This document shows positions 45,736 to 57,639 of a stretch of 64,000 nucleotides of DNA, piece after piece. This stretch comes from Terfezia claveryi (Eukaryota > Ascomycota > Pezizomycetes > Pezizales > Pezizaceae). The first letter of the stretch is position 1. Each line of letters begins with the position of its first letter. The position numbers and the translations under genes were made by a program. Location: positions 62,001 to 126,000 of the forward strand of contig WHUX01000078.1 of the NCBI GenBank assembly GCA_015179025.1, in the 5' to 3' direction. The notes under the pieces were generated by a model. The model was not told the DNA's origin and did no database searches. It was given only the letters and a program-made list of their open reading frames with translations.

Positions 45736-46016
45736 GATCCAAGTCTCTGGACTTGATTGAAGGTTCGGACGGAGGTGGAGCAATAAATGAGTGGATATCG
45801 GGTTGGTAGTTGCCGGATTGAGACCGCAAGGTTCATGAACAGTACCTGCAGTATTATATGGCCCTCCTCTAGTAAGTACTGTAAGTTTTGGGCCATGAAG
45901 ACAGTCAATTTCATCCCCAAATTTCTGTATGATTACCGGTATGAATCTCAGTAGGTAGGCTATCGTCGGGACTACATAGCAATATCTTAACCTAGGTGGA
46001 TGTACCTATACCAATG

Positions 46017-47503
46017 TTCTGGCCTGCCCGGAAATCGACTGATCCGAGAATAGGCCAGTTCCCTGGGAGGCCAGGAATTGGGTCAATACAAGAACGATGG
46101 TCAGTTAAGGTAGGCTCACCGGTGGATATGCGCAAAAAGGCCAGTTAAAGTAGGGTTGTGAACTCTGGCGAGCTAAGGTAGGCTTGCCACATGATACATA
46201 TGCAGGCCAGTTAAGGTAGGCTCACGGTAGAAAATGAAGAGTCTGATGGAGAAGCTTCACAACCTCTACCGGGCTGTGGGGACTCGGAGTCTGATAGAGA
46301 AGCTCCACAAGCTCTACAAAACTGCGAAGACCTACTCCGACGTGTTCAAAAAAATACCACTAAAGCTCGTCCAAATATGGTGAAGCGGTATGAACAGTAA
46401 CATAAAAATTGAGGTTTTTGCTATTGGAGATATCTTTTGTTCACATATACTCGACAAGATAGATATGGTACTGAGACCAGCTGCGTTGTGGTTTTTTTTT
46501 GGAAGTAAGCCATTGGAAGTCACCTGAAGAAGAGGGGACGCTGGCTCGCAATTGAAGCTTATGACGTTGACAGAGGAAAAGCGGCTGGATTTGTGCGGTG
46601 ACCGGTATTGGATGTCTTTATGAGGGTTTTTATCATGTGTCTTTACCTTATTTGGCATTTCGCACCTCCATATAGTTCTTACAGAGGGCGGGTCTTTCAC
46701 AGTTGTACCAGGATAGTTGTTATTTGCCCGTTTTTCCGTGAGCGTACCGAATCTTTTAAGATGAGGGAACGGGGCTGTCCCATAGCCTGAGGCTCCACAG
46801 ACGTATAGACTTTTTGAAAAAAAAGAAAACCCCAACATTCGAACTTTAAAGGGATTTAATATTTCTACTTCTGAGTGTGCATGGCCTGCCATTGCGCGAC
46901 AATATATCACGCTTCGTGAAGGTGCTTGCTATACTGCTCTGAGTTCATATCCTGAAGTATTTCTTCCACATTCTCAATTAATATTTCCCCTAGCTTTACA
47001 TTTATTATGATAGAATTCCTGCAAGTGCAAGGGGAAATACCAAACCCAACAATAGAGCTGTATTAAATCCGATTTGCATTGCAGAAGGCGCTGCCACCCA
47101 TCACATAGCTGCCTGAATACTCCTATCGACCAAGAGATACAAATTGAATTTGGAAGCGGAAGCGGAGGAGTCTATGCTACACTTGAAACCAAAGCATGGT
47201 GATATTTCATTATTAACTACAATTTAAGTTTGTCCACACTGATAAGCATGGTAGTATTTTTATTATTGAGTACTTACAAAACATGTTTGTTAGGTCTGAA
47301 GTATTTTTCACCCTCCATGTACCGGCACTAAATTACTACGTTTCCGGGGAGGCCAACCGATGATCTGGCCTCCGGAGGAATTTCATTTGTGGATTCCCAG
47401 GTGGGTTTATAATCGTGCGTAGGCCAGCCCTCCCAAGAATCGTGTGGCTTCCCGGGCAGGCTGGCCTATTCGCGAATCAGCAAAATTCCCGGGCAGGCCA
47501 GAA
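46017..47503. mobile_element. DNA transposon copy A, 1487 bp, long GC-rich inverted ends
   Basis: It begins TTCTGGCCTGCCCGGAAATC at 46017 and ends with the inverse, GGGCAGGCCAGAA, at 47503. About 45 bp of each end pair, with an ATTCGCGAAT-like palindrome inside. The flanks TACCAATG and CACCAATA agree at 6 of 8 bases, a possible old 8-bp duplication. Internally there are four copies of CAGTTAAGGTAGGCT-type repeats (46098-46226) and a doubled block at 46240-46330. It shares long stretches with copy B at 55608. No intact transposase remains; the minus-strand ORF at 46332-46910 has no known motif. Confidence 0.7.
46098..46226 (+). repeat. Four direct repeats inside transposon copy A
   Basis: Related 20-22 bp units start at about 46098, 46139, 46168 and 46206, each of the form GGCCAGTTAAGGTAGGCTCA with a few changes. 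Copy B lacks them at the equivalent place. Subterminal repeats of this sort often bind a transposase. Confidence 0.6.
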
Positions 47504-47960
47504 CACCAATAGCATAAGATACACCCGCATTGGCCTCGCAATAATGATCAATATACAGGGAGGCTATGCATACATATCGTTTGATGATGTTGGCGGCAGC
47601 TTAGGGTAATTTCACCGATGTTTCACAATTTCAATATCATGATTTCACATATTCCGGGTAACAAGGCGCCAACACACTGTCATTGAAGAGATATAAAATG
47701 GAATTTAAGACAGGTTTGACAGTAGTCAGTGCAGGTTTGTTTAAGTTTGACTGTTGGTAATTACTTTAAAATACAAGACCATGTTCGAAATTTCAGGTAC
47801 GACCCCCTTAGTAGATGAAACTAGAGAAATTAAAGATTAGGAAAAGTAAGATCTTGTTCAAGAGCCTTCTGTTATTTCAAGGTATCTTCTGCAATGGGAT
47901 TTATTGAGCATGCCTCCATGGCCCCATCATGCACTAACTTGCCCATCCGAGAGAGGGAGG

Positions 47961-47962
<2 letters not shown>

Positions 47963-48010
<48 letters not shown>
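47963..48010 (+). repeat. GA dinucleotide microsatellite, about 24 units
   Basis: An uninterrupted GA run ends just before an ATG and lies 72 bp beyond the stop of the minus-strand two-exon gene. It is probably polymorphic. Confidence 0.95.
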
Positions 48011-48013
<3 letters not shown>

Positions 48014-48082
48014 TTGGTGCTATGTGGATGGAGTATAGTTGGTGCTATGTGGATAGAGTATACTCGGCGTACCATCAGAGGA

Positions 48083-48903
48083 TTACAAGATCGCCTCGGC
48101 ATCACTGCGAGTATACACAGCATCCCCAAACCAGAACAACTCTTCCTTATCATATTTGCTTTGGCCCTTTGGCATCCGGCGAGGAGGACGCTTTGCTGGG
48201 TCTGAATCCAGGATTCGTATAAGCTCCTCTGCAGGCGGGAATCTCCAACGCCTAACCCCATCTTCGTCCACGTCAAGGTATGCAATTGGAGCATATGCAC
48301 CGAACCGGCTGTTGAGCGCTCTAAACCGAGCTTGGGATTGCTGTGGCATGTGGACGGTGGGAGGGGCCATCCCGAAATACCTCCAAGCGGGGACTGATGG
48401 TGCCAGTGACATCACCCATTGGTCTTTATAATTCGCTAGATCTAGGAATGGAACCCGGGGAGGCCTAGGCTCAGTTTGGGACATGGTGTCACTGTTGCGG
48501 ACGGGGGTTGTTTCTACTGCTAGAAGGTCAGCTTCTCTTATATATCCTGATTTGCTTGAGGCTTCGACTCACGTGCAGAAGTAGATGTTTGGGTGAATGG
48601 GCCCTTCCCACTGCTAAACAGGTCGTCGTCCTGGGGTTCACCTATGGCTGGCGGTTGATCAACTTCTGGAGGATCACAGGGGTTTGACAGCAGCGCGGCA
48701 TATCGTGTATGAAGGAGATGAGCGTCGTACAAGTCGATCATGCCATTCCTATCGTTGGTATCAAACTGCATAGATGAAACGGCGGGAATCGTGTTGGTAT
48801 CCGGTGCACGGCCCACAGGGATTCGTGGGGATGTGTCTGAGGCTGAAGCATCTTCGGCTGGACCCATGGACCCTGAAATCGCCGTTTCCTCCTTGTTTGT
48901 CAT
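48083..48903 (-). CDS. Two-exon orphan gene, 254 aa, one 56-nt intron
   Basis: Exon 1 runs from ATG 48903 to 48573 and exon 2 from 48516 to 48083. On the minus strand the intron 48517-48572 starts GTGAGT, has GCTGACC as a branch-point-like sequence, and ends CTAGCAG. The frame continues across it (GCAC joined to TAGAAACAACC) into what otherwise looks like a separate 133-residue ORF. The protein has a Ser/Thr/Asp-rich first half and a second half with an ordered look: LDLANYKDQWVMSLAPSVPA, YFGMAPPTVHMPQQSQARFR, FGAYAPIAYLDVDEDGVRRW and a basic PPRRMPKGQSKYDKEE segment. I do not recognise a family. The ORF in the other frame at 47872-48300 is a shadow. Confidence 0.7.
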
Positions 48904-51900
48904 TTCGATTTTGATGATGGCTGAACTGGACAGCGAGGATTCCACCTCAAGACGTGCGAAGATACAGATGAGGCTCACTTCGAGGCTTTTGTGCCTTAAT
49001 CCTTGGCAGGAGAGAGAGCTCGAATTCGAAAGGCATAAAGCGGCACGAGAATTCTCGTTTTGCAGGTAGGCCTAGGTAGCTAGGCCTGCCTCTGGATAAC
49101 ATACACACTCGGTGGCGGTCTAGACACTTCGATTATTAGGGGTCCTGCATTGCGAAACAAATGGTTGGATACACTGGAGCCGATGCTGTGGTGGAACAGC
49201 GGGCATATTCGGCCAATAAAGCCTCAATTCAGCCTATTTCGCACACAAAAACTCTAAGGAGCTCACAGGCACCTGGCTTGAATTCTTGGGTGGTCAGCTC
49301 CAGTGACACGACCGGCTAGTTAGCCTATACTCCGCCTGAGAGGTGAGGCATTTGAAATGTCAAATCAAGGGGGATGTTTGGTGGATCTCATGCCATCTAA
49401 GCTGTGTCCCGTGCGGCAGATCATGCTGCAGATACACGGCACTCCCCCAAACAGCCGTAGGTATCTATGCGAGGGGGATACTAACATCGAGCGAGAAAGT
49501 ACCATCGATTAAAATAGCATACCCCCAAGGTACCTTCTGAAGGCCACTATATATATAAGATAGTACGCAAAAGTGATATGTTAGCGGGCCTACCGTAGTG
49601 GGCAGTGTTGGTCAGTTTGGTCTTCCAGAAGGCTAATGCTGCTGCTATAGCAGTATTTGGTCCAACGTTGTAGCGTCCAATTGTTGGGTATACCTGTAGT
49701 CATATGACGCAGTTACCACATATGGGCGCGACTTAGCAAATATCACGCATCGCAAGTTGACATTTTGTCCCATTTTTGTTTTTCCAGGAGTTTTTCCTAT
49801 GTAGCTAATTTCAGCAATAGGCGGCCAGATGATCAACCCAGATTTCAGTCAGCGGCGAAATGCGCCCGAGGTTCACAAAATACTTACCGGGAAAGGCTAC
49901 AGCGTTTTCTGCACCATAAAGCGAAGATGATACGATGCCCATATCCAAGAGCTAGTTTCAGTTTTCTGTTCATGGATATATGCTCTTTGTAGAATCGCAA
50001 CCTTTCCGCAAAAGCACCTATTGACCAAACATTTTTCGACCCAAGTCCACCATTGTTTTGGACACTAGGCAGGTATGCTCGTATTTCACACAGCCTCTTT
50101 CGTGGTTCGTTACCCTGAATTAGTCACTGCACCTGTGCCGTTGTATTAGTAACTATCCGTAATGGACTATAGGTAATACTGTGGGAAGATCCAAATAATC
50201 GGGCGTGGTGCACCCGAGCCAAGCTGAAGTTGAGACTTCCTGACGTTCGAAAAGACGAGTAGGATATTCTCTCCGTCGGCAATGTAAAGTGTGCTAGACA
50301 GAGGTCGTCAAGGTAATGGAAATCTCCTCTTCCACTTCTATGCTTTCTGAATGTCCGCTTTCAGATTCTTCGACTGTCCGTAGATATGTGGTATGTTCTC
50401 CATTGAGTACTTTGAGTCCAGCAAACCCTGTGTCAGCAGAGCGAGTTCTTGAAGACAGTAGGGTAATCTGAATCCTAACGGGGATTCCGTCGTGCATACC
50501 AGGCTCTCGGAGATCGCTAGCAATGTTTTATCACTTCAAGAAACAACAATAGTTGCAAGATTAAAGAAAAATCACTCAGCGAACCAAAATTTCCCATTAG
50601 TACAGTGCGTTCATGGCAAATGCGGAACCGAGGGAACATTCACCGGGACAAATGAAGATCCCGCTGGCCTGCATTGCAAAAAGTCCTCGACGGTACATGT
50701 GGCGTTACGGACATCCAAGAATCTAAATATCCCTTGTGACATCAATCGTTATGATCAGGCAATTTTAATTATTTGCGCTTCGCATTCTCTGTATTTGGAT
50801 AGTCAGTATGAGAGGCTTTGTCCGACTTCATTGATTCATATAAGAGATGCCAAACGTCCAAATATGTGAAAGTAAGGCCAGAGGCACGAATGGATGTAAT
50901 TTTCACTATATAGAAGCAACCCGTGGGAAGGTCTCAGAGTATATCGTTACGAACGAGAGGCGAGCTCGAGAAATCTCTAGCGACATAGAAGAAAAGACAA
51001 GCAGTTTCCGTAATCCGAATATCTATATCGAATGGTAATTCCGTGACAAGAGCTTGAATAAGCGGATGTTAGGTGAGCAGAAGGATGTAGATAGCGATAG
51101 TGGTGGAGTTACGTTTGACATATGTACCGGTCAAAGACTGGTCATCCTGAATACTATACCTAGTTTCAAATCAAATCTCTTCCCAACGGTGGATTACGTA
51201 CTTAGAGAACTCTTATTCTTTTCGTCATTACTCTGGCAGAATTGCTGTTATTTGGTGCTCTGAGAGATATTTACTGAGCACCGTGCTTGAATTGGGTTGA
51301 TTGGATGGTAATTGCCTTGATTATCTTGTACTTTGTTGCATTTTCAAGATGAATGAAGCCTGCAATTGATATATGTGTCGGCATCCTGCCTCCTGCCTAG
51401 CACAGCCCACGTACCTGTGCAAAAGAAGGCAAACTAGAAGTTCCATTGCTGTTTTTTTTGATTTTGCAATCGAATTCAGCCTAAGGGTAAAGTAACCTGC
51501 AGTATGGCAAGATCCGATTGGTTGTATTTGCTATTCTGGAACCTCAGGACAACCAACAATTGTAAGTAATATCCTCACTGTGCTTCGTATGTCATCAATG
51601 GAATTAAGGTAGCGAGTCTAACTTATATAATGGTGATAGGGCTTTCTACAGCGAGAGTATGCGAAATCTGATGTGGACTCGCATGATATTCATGGCATTC
51701 TAGTTTAGTATTGATTTTTATTGCTAGGGTTAACCAGTTTGTTTAAATCATCCCAGTCTGCCATACAGCGAAGTAACGAACAACAGCATGAATTCAGAGG
51801 TTAAAATATTGAGATATCCCGATCGAACAGTTGATTGCGTTGTAGACCGCAGGCGCCAAGTGAGTCCTTGTAATATCCCTACATCTGATATTGGCCTTTA

Positions 51901-51956
51901 TAGGAAGGTGCGTCCACCATCCCCTGCGGATATCAAGTCAAAACACTTGCGCTCTA
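48904..51956. other. Intergenic region, no firm gene
   Basis: The longest frame, 50492-50869, lacks an ATG start and has no domain; a few Cys (CVHGKCGTEG) are the only feature. The remainder shows nothing I can support. Confidence 0.4.
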
Positions 51957-52214
51957 TCAAAACCCATAACGTCCCAGGTTTCTCTCTAACCGCACCATCT
52001 CAAGCCTTTGCCTGAGCTCCAGATACCACGGGTCATTTTGAGTCGCTGGTTGCGATTTTTCGCCACAATAAGGCTTGGGTTCGGCTTTCTTCGAGGAATT
52101 CTGAGCGAACGTAACTTTTCGGTTGTTATCAGTATTGCGGTTGAATCTTAGAGGATTGCACATAGTGTAATCCAGGCCCTTTGCATGCTCGAAAGGGTTG
52201 CGCGTGTCGGACAT
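51957..52214 (-). CDS. Small orphan protein, 85 aa
   Basis: ATG at 52214 (MSDTRNPFEHAKGLDY) and stop TGA at 51957. Hydrophilic with many Asn, Lys and Arg, ending in an amphipathic helix (DPWYLELRQRLEMVRLERNL). There is no known domain and no upstream exon that I can place. The composition and ATG support coding only moderately. Confidence 0.35.
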   Translation of the reverse strand: MSDTRNPFEHAKGLDYTMCNPLRFNRNTDNNRKVTFAQNSSKKAEPKPYCGEKSQPATQNDPWYLELRQRLEMVRLERNLGRYGF

Positions 52215-55200
52215 GGCGTTTATGTCCAACGGTGTTGGTAGACAGTCAGTGTAGGCACGCAAAGCTTTCTAGATCTGAAACCTCTCCTCGTTCTTGGGGT
52301 ATGAAAAAAACGTATGGCCTTGTCCAGAAATTGTGATCAACGTTCCTTGAGATTTGGCGAAGGTTCAAATAATAAAGCATCATTGGGAATTGTGCAACGT
52401 GAACATTTTGGGCTGGGATTGGTCCCATCAGCGATAATGGCAGCTTGATAGATAATCATCGGATGATAAAATGCCCATTCTACATAGCTATCAAGCTTCT
52501 TAACCTCGGTAGCACTAATTACCGTCGATCATATCTATACAACCACCCACTTGATGTGCCATAAGGCTAAGATGACCCATTTGCCACCAAACGGTTATTG
52601 TTTGATCTCACCCAATAGGAGAAAATCATGACCTTGAAATACCAGTATTTACATACCTATCGCCGCACATGCAAGGGGCACAGTGGAGCCATATTGATTC
52701 AAGATACTGTCCCCGGGGATATTGAAAACTAAGTGCACCTGTGCCCAGATGACAGATGAACCTTCTTCTTGTTACTCGTCTGGTATCTATCTCATATTAT
52801 CAGGGAGGTAGCCGGTAATGTTTGTAAACATGTGCATCAAACCCACCCGTGTCACTACTTGAATATTCATGGTGGTGGACGGTAAGTAATCTGATATAAA
52901 TATTTTATTGTCTGAGAATGGTGCGGACATGCATCTTTGTGACAGTCACCGCACGTGGAAACTATGACATACTCCATGATGATTTTAATATCAATGCGTA
53001 TCTGAATTTCAATGTCTGGCTTTTAAGCCCACTTGGAAATCGTGACTAGATTGTAGACCATAATAAACACAACAAATAAGAGCCTTTTCCCTACTTCCGT
53101 ACGCTATGGAAGTAGTTGCTGCATGTACAAGACATTTTTGGAGCAGCTGCAGGTCAAACGTTCAAGCTTCCATAGTCTTAAATTTGACCGACAAATATAG
53201 ATCAATATAGGACAGTACTCGAGTGCGACATTCCAGGTATATTCTATGCGATAATCTCCCGTCTCTCAGCCAGTGTCAATGTGTTTTACAGCCGTGTAAT
53301 AGAGCTGCCGTTACCTACGAAGCTTAAATTTGATAATAGTTAGTTTGACATGCCTCTAGAGGTCACCAGGCTCAGGCGGTTTACTGGTACAGAAGCTAAG
53401 GCAATCCTATATACCACTGTACCTTTACATAATCATGCCACAAAGGTGCTAAAAAGATAATAGTACAAACAACCACATCATATCAAAACCTCAGGCATAA
53501 GTCTCATCCAACTCTGTGTATCCTACTCCGTACTTGTAATCGTCTGGCCAAACATACCCGTGCCATATACCACACATGTCAAATCTAGACCAGCATCAAA
53601 AATATTGGAAGGGATTGCTTTAGAGCGAAAATTGATTATCCAGAGGGGATAAAAGTACATCCAACTCCTCATACAAGTCCTGCCATACAGCTTATCATGG
53701 AAGTATGGTATACCCTCCTTTCAAGCTCTCTTCCTCTCACAACCCAATCTAAGGCGTAGCAGGCGATGATGAAGGTAGTTTCACCTATGGTTGACATCAT
53801 GAGTGTCAACATTTGCCAGGGGTGCACAATACGGAAGCCCTGGGCCTTAATGTTTGAATTGTGGATTGTGGCTGTAGATTTGGTTTGCGGTCAAGAAGTT
53901 ATTGAGTTCTTACAATGACTGCTGGCGGATTTTACAGTATGGTAGAGGTTGCAGTGGGGCTTGTGGGAGCCAAGGGTGCATGAAATAGAAACCAAAAAAG
54001 TATCTTTTGCGCTTTGGTTTTATTTCGCTTTGGGGGGGGGGGTAAGGTAAAACGATTGGGTTATTCCATTTCAGAATGCCATTTTTTGGGGTGGCTTTAA
54101 ACATTCTATAACATAAAGTACGTAGGATATCAAAGTTTTGGATTCAATGCTTTTCCACGTTACCTTCGTAGTTGTACAACATCGGACGGGGGATAGCATA
54201 ATTCTAGAGGTAAGCGGACTTTAGGTGGTTATCTCTTCACATTCCATGCAATGGGATCCGGAGCTTGCATGATAGCTTGGGATCCGGAGCTTGCATGATA
54301 GCTTGGGAAACCTGGGAGGCACTGCTGGGTGGCACTGCCGACCCCTTTAAAAGTCACTGCAACATAAATACCAGGTCGCTTTCTTCAGGAGCGCGTCTCC
54401 GGGATACAGTTAAAAATAAACATCACTAAACAAATCATAAGCTCCACATAGCCTAACGCTAAAAACAAAAATAGTGAGCCTAGTATACTCCTTATAGTTA
54501 TGCCCTGTAATAAGTTACTACAAAGTATACAAAAATGGTGCCCTGAAACCTCCATCAATGCAGGTTGATTACATAGGAGTTCAGAACCTGAAAGACATCC
54601 TACACGAACTAGCTTACCGAAATCCCATGCCCTGTTCAACCATTAGTCCACATTAAGGCGTCTATTGATCAATAAACAACCAGGTCATAAGTCCCCCCTA
54701 CAGCCACCGAACAGGTTATGCAGGCATCGGTGGCTGCACGGCATTTCGTCAACCACAAAATAAACGTATTTTCCCGGACCCAATTGAAGCAGGGGTGCGG
54801 GCAGGAAACGACCACCCCATTCTGAGACAACACATGCCTTTGCTTATGACGTTGAGTCTCAAGGAGGGCCCCACTCTTTGAAGAATTTCAGGGAAGCTCA
54901 GGCTGCAACTATTGAGCTGTAATAGGGATTCATGAGACCAGCATTTTTGGCACATGTGCAAGGAGCACTAAGGGTGGTTAAAAGAACAAACAATCTAGTG
55001 GATCGTTGGTAGTATGCCCTGTGGCAAAGCTAAACAATCGGAACCAGTGCCTACATGCTCCTCAGAAGCTTAAGATCAATAAATACCAATCAAAGTGCTC
55101 TCAGAGGAATTCAAGTCCTAAAGTCATAATTTCTACCACAACGTCCCCTCAGAGCCAGCTGATGTACCCCAGATACCCATGTAGGAGGTAGCCAACAGCG

Positions 55201-55607
55201 CCTTTCTGGAACCTGATATAGACAATTCTAGAAAACCGGTGGCTAGAAATTCTACCCATCGATACCCGAAAGACTGCTGGGCCCTGCTGTTCGTGTGGTT
55301 TCCATGCCAACACTGCAGAATACCATCCCGCGAGTCAAATGACCGGTTGCCCCTACCCGTGTCATCATTGATTAAGGAATGCTCGCTGCAGTTCATCGAA
55401 AACTCCGTCAAAAATTGTGGTCCCACAGGGATTCTGTCAAGTAGATCCTATCATTGTGCTTCTCCATCATCTGCACCAACAGTATTGGTCAGACCTACAT
55501 AGTACACTGCTTGTTGGAGAATTGCTGGCCTGTTCGCGAAGGGCCCAGTTACATAGGGAACTCGTGAGCGGTGAAAGTTAAAAATAGGTGACCTCGTGAT
55601 ATAGATG
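52215..55607. other. Intergenic region, nothing recognised
   Basis: About 3.4 kb without a supported gene. A duplicated 25-bp phrase GGATCCGGAGCTTGCATGAT recurs at about 54255 and 54281. The ORFs of 60-97 codons overlap on both strands and are not supported. Confidence 0.4.
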
Positions 55608-57639
55608 TTCTGTCCTGCCCGGGAATCGGCTAATTCGCGACTGGGACGGTTCTCGGGCAGGACAACCCGCCCAAGAATACCCAATTCCTAGGTACGATGT
55701 ATTGTCCCATTACAAGGCTCTTCACCTCAATCATCTGTAGATTCTGAGCCCCAAACCCACTACCGTATTAATTCGCAACTAAGAATGCTGTCTTATTCAC
55801 AAACGGGCGGTCGGAGGGGCCTTAAATTTACTGTCTTATATGCGATACTAGCTTAAACAGGAGATACTTTCTTATAAAAGAAACTCCAAAAAAGACGACA
55901 GTGGCATAATTGATATCTTTTTACACGATCTCCTCTCCAAGCGTAATTGTAGCATATTGCATGGCCTCTTCTTCAGTAATGTAATCTCCCTGCTCATTGT
56001 CACTTCCATCCGCTTCCTCCTCATCAAATCGCTGTACGCCTGCTAGAATTCTGCAGTTTCAATACTGAGGTTGCGCGAGGTTTTTGACTGGTGGTTTGCG
56101 CACTGGGTCCAGGACGAGGTGCCTGCGGAATTGAAATTGTAACAAGTGATGGTGATGAGTGAAAGAAACCGGCAGCACCAGTCTACGTTGGCATTCCTAT
56201 ACTACTGTCCTATAAGAAAAATTTGCTGTCTTAAACACGATTCGGATATCTCGGCCAAAATTAGGCTGTTTTACCCGTCTTATACACTAATCTGTCCTGC
56301 CGAGTAGTACTTTCTTAGTTGCGAATTAATACGGTCTTCTATTCGCCAAATTCGAACTGCCTCAGATCCAGCTTCTAAGTCTTCTCGATTATTAAATTCT
56401 TCTAATCAAAATAAAGAGTCAGATCGAGAAGCTTCACCTGCTCTACCAGTCTGTAAAGACCACCCGAACAGTGAAGAAACAGTGAAGACTAACCGAATCG
56501 CTTATCTTTTTTTTCTTTCGCCTTTCCATCAAGACCGATTGAACCACACAGACCAACCGAGCTCCAAAGACCTACTCTGACATGTTCAAAAAATACTACT
56601 AAAGCTCGCCAAAATATGGTAAAGCGGTATAAATAAAACATTAGATTGAGGTTTTGCGATTGGAGATATTGTTAGTGTATATATCCTTCCTTCGACAAAA
56701 TAGACATGGCACTGATGACCAACGACTCTATTGTCTTGTAGTACGAAAACCTCATCCTAACCGCCATGCTTTATTAACAGAGTCGGTAGTTGGCCCTTTG
56801 TTCTGTGGGCGTACCGAGTCTTTTAGGATGAGGGAACGGGACCGTCTCATTGCCTAAGGCTCTACAGACGTAGACTGCAAAAAAAAAAAAAAAAAAATTG
56901 CTTTATTAACTACGTATGGCTTATTGGATCGCCACTATTCAACTCGTGGGCTGCTACGCACTCCAGGATCATTGGATGCACCTAATATTCGGATTCTAAA
57001 GGGGTTTAATATTTGTACTTCTGTGGGTGCATGGCCTGATAGTACATTTTTCCACTTAGACTTACATTTATTACAGAATTCCTACAAGTGCAAGGGCAAA
57101 TGTCAAACCCGATAATGTAGCTGTATTAAACCTGATTTGCATTGTAGCAGCCGCTGCCATCCATCTCATCACTGCTTGAACAATTGTATCGACCAAGATA
57201 CAGAGTCGCAATTGGACTTGGAAGCGGACTTGGAAGCAGACTTGGAAGAAGACTTGGAGGACCATGGTAATGTTTCATTACTAAGTAACCATCCATATCC
57301 GCTGGTACTGATAAGGAAGCATAGTTATATTCATTGTTGAGTACAATTCATATCTGTATGCGCTGATGTATTTTATATTCCTTTTTTTTTTTTTTTTTAA
57401 AACTCATTTTTCACTTCCGTGTACCTTCACTAAATTAATACATTTGGTTATCGCATTCCCGGGGAGGGCGACGACCCATGGTCTGTCCTCCGGAGGAATT
57501 TCATTTTTTCATTCCTGGGCAGGACAGTATTTGTGGGCAGAACATCCCTCCCAAGAATCGTGTGGCTTCCCGGGCAGGACATCCCAGTCGCGAATGGGAC
57601 GTCCCATTCTCGAATCACTAAAATTCCCGGGCAGGACAG
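55608..57639. mobile_element. DNA transposon copy B, 2032 bp, interrupted by a nested element
   Basis: The ends TTCTGTCCTGCCCGGGAATC (55608) and GGGCAGGACAG (57639) match those of copy A except that GGCC motifs read GTCC or GGAC. The interior matches copy A over the 56440-57400 region (doubled AGAAGCTTCAC block, the AAGCTCG and CGGTAT stretch, the ACCGAGTCTTTTAGGATGAG stretch). Subtracting the nested 574-bp element leaves about 1460 bp, close to copy A. A 12-bp coding-like repeat (GACTTGGAAGCG type, four units) lies at about 57204-57261. The right end lies directly against the LINE at 57640. Confidence 0.7.
55762..56335 (-). mobile_element. 574-bp nested element with 24-bp perfect terminal inverted repeats
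   Basis: The 24 bases at 55762-55785 recur exactly in inverse at 56312-56335 (sequence includes TTCTTAGTTGCGAATTAATA). Inside, minus strand, an open segment near 55925-56045 encodes an acidic stretch with RFDEEEADGSDNEQGDYITE and EEEAMQYATI before a stop, possibly the end of a transposase. TGTCTTAT-like motifs recur five times near both ends. No target duplication is visible. Its position explains why copy B is longer than copy A. Confidence 0.8.

Noticed and set aside
46332..46910. 192-codon minus-strand ORF inside transposon copy A as a transposase
   Set aside because: No DDE or RNase H-like motif can be seen, and copy B does not keep the frame open.
50492..50869. 125-codon ORF with a small Cys cluster
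   Set aside because: It begins at GTG with no ATG, and nothing else supports it.
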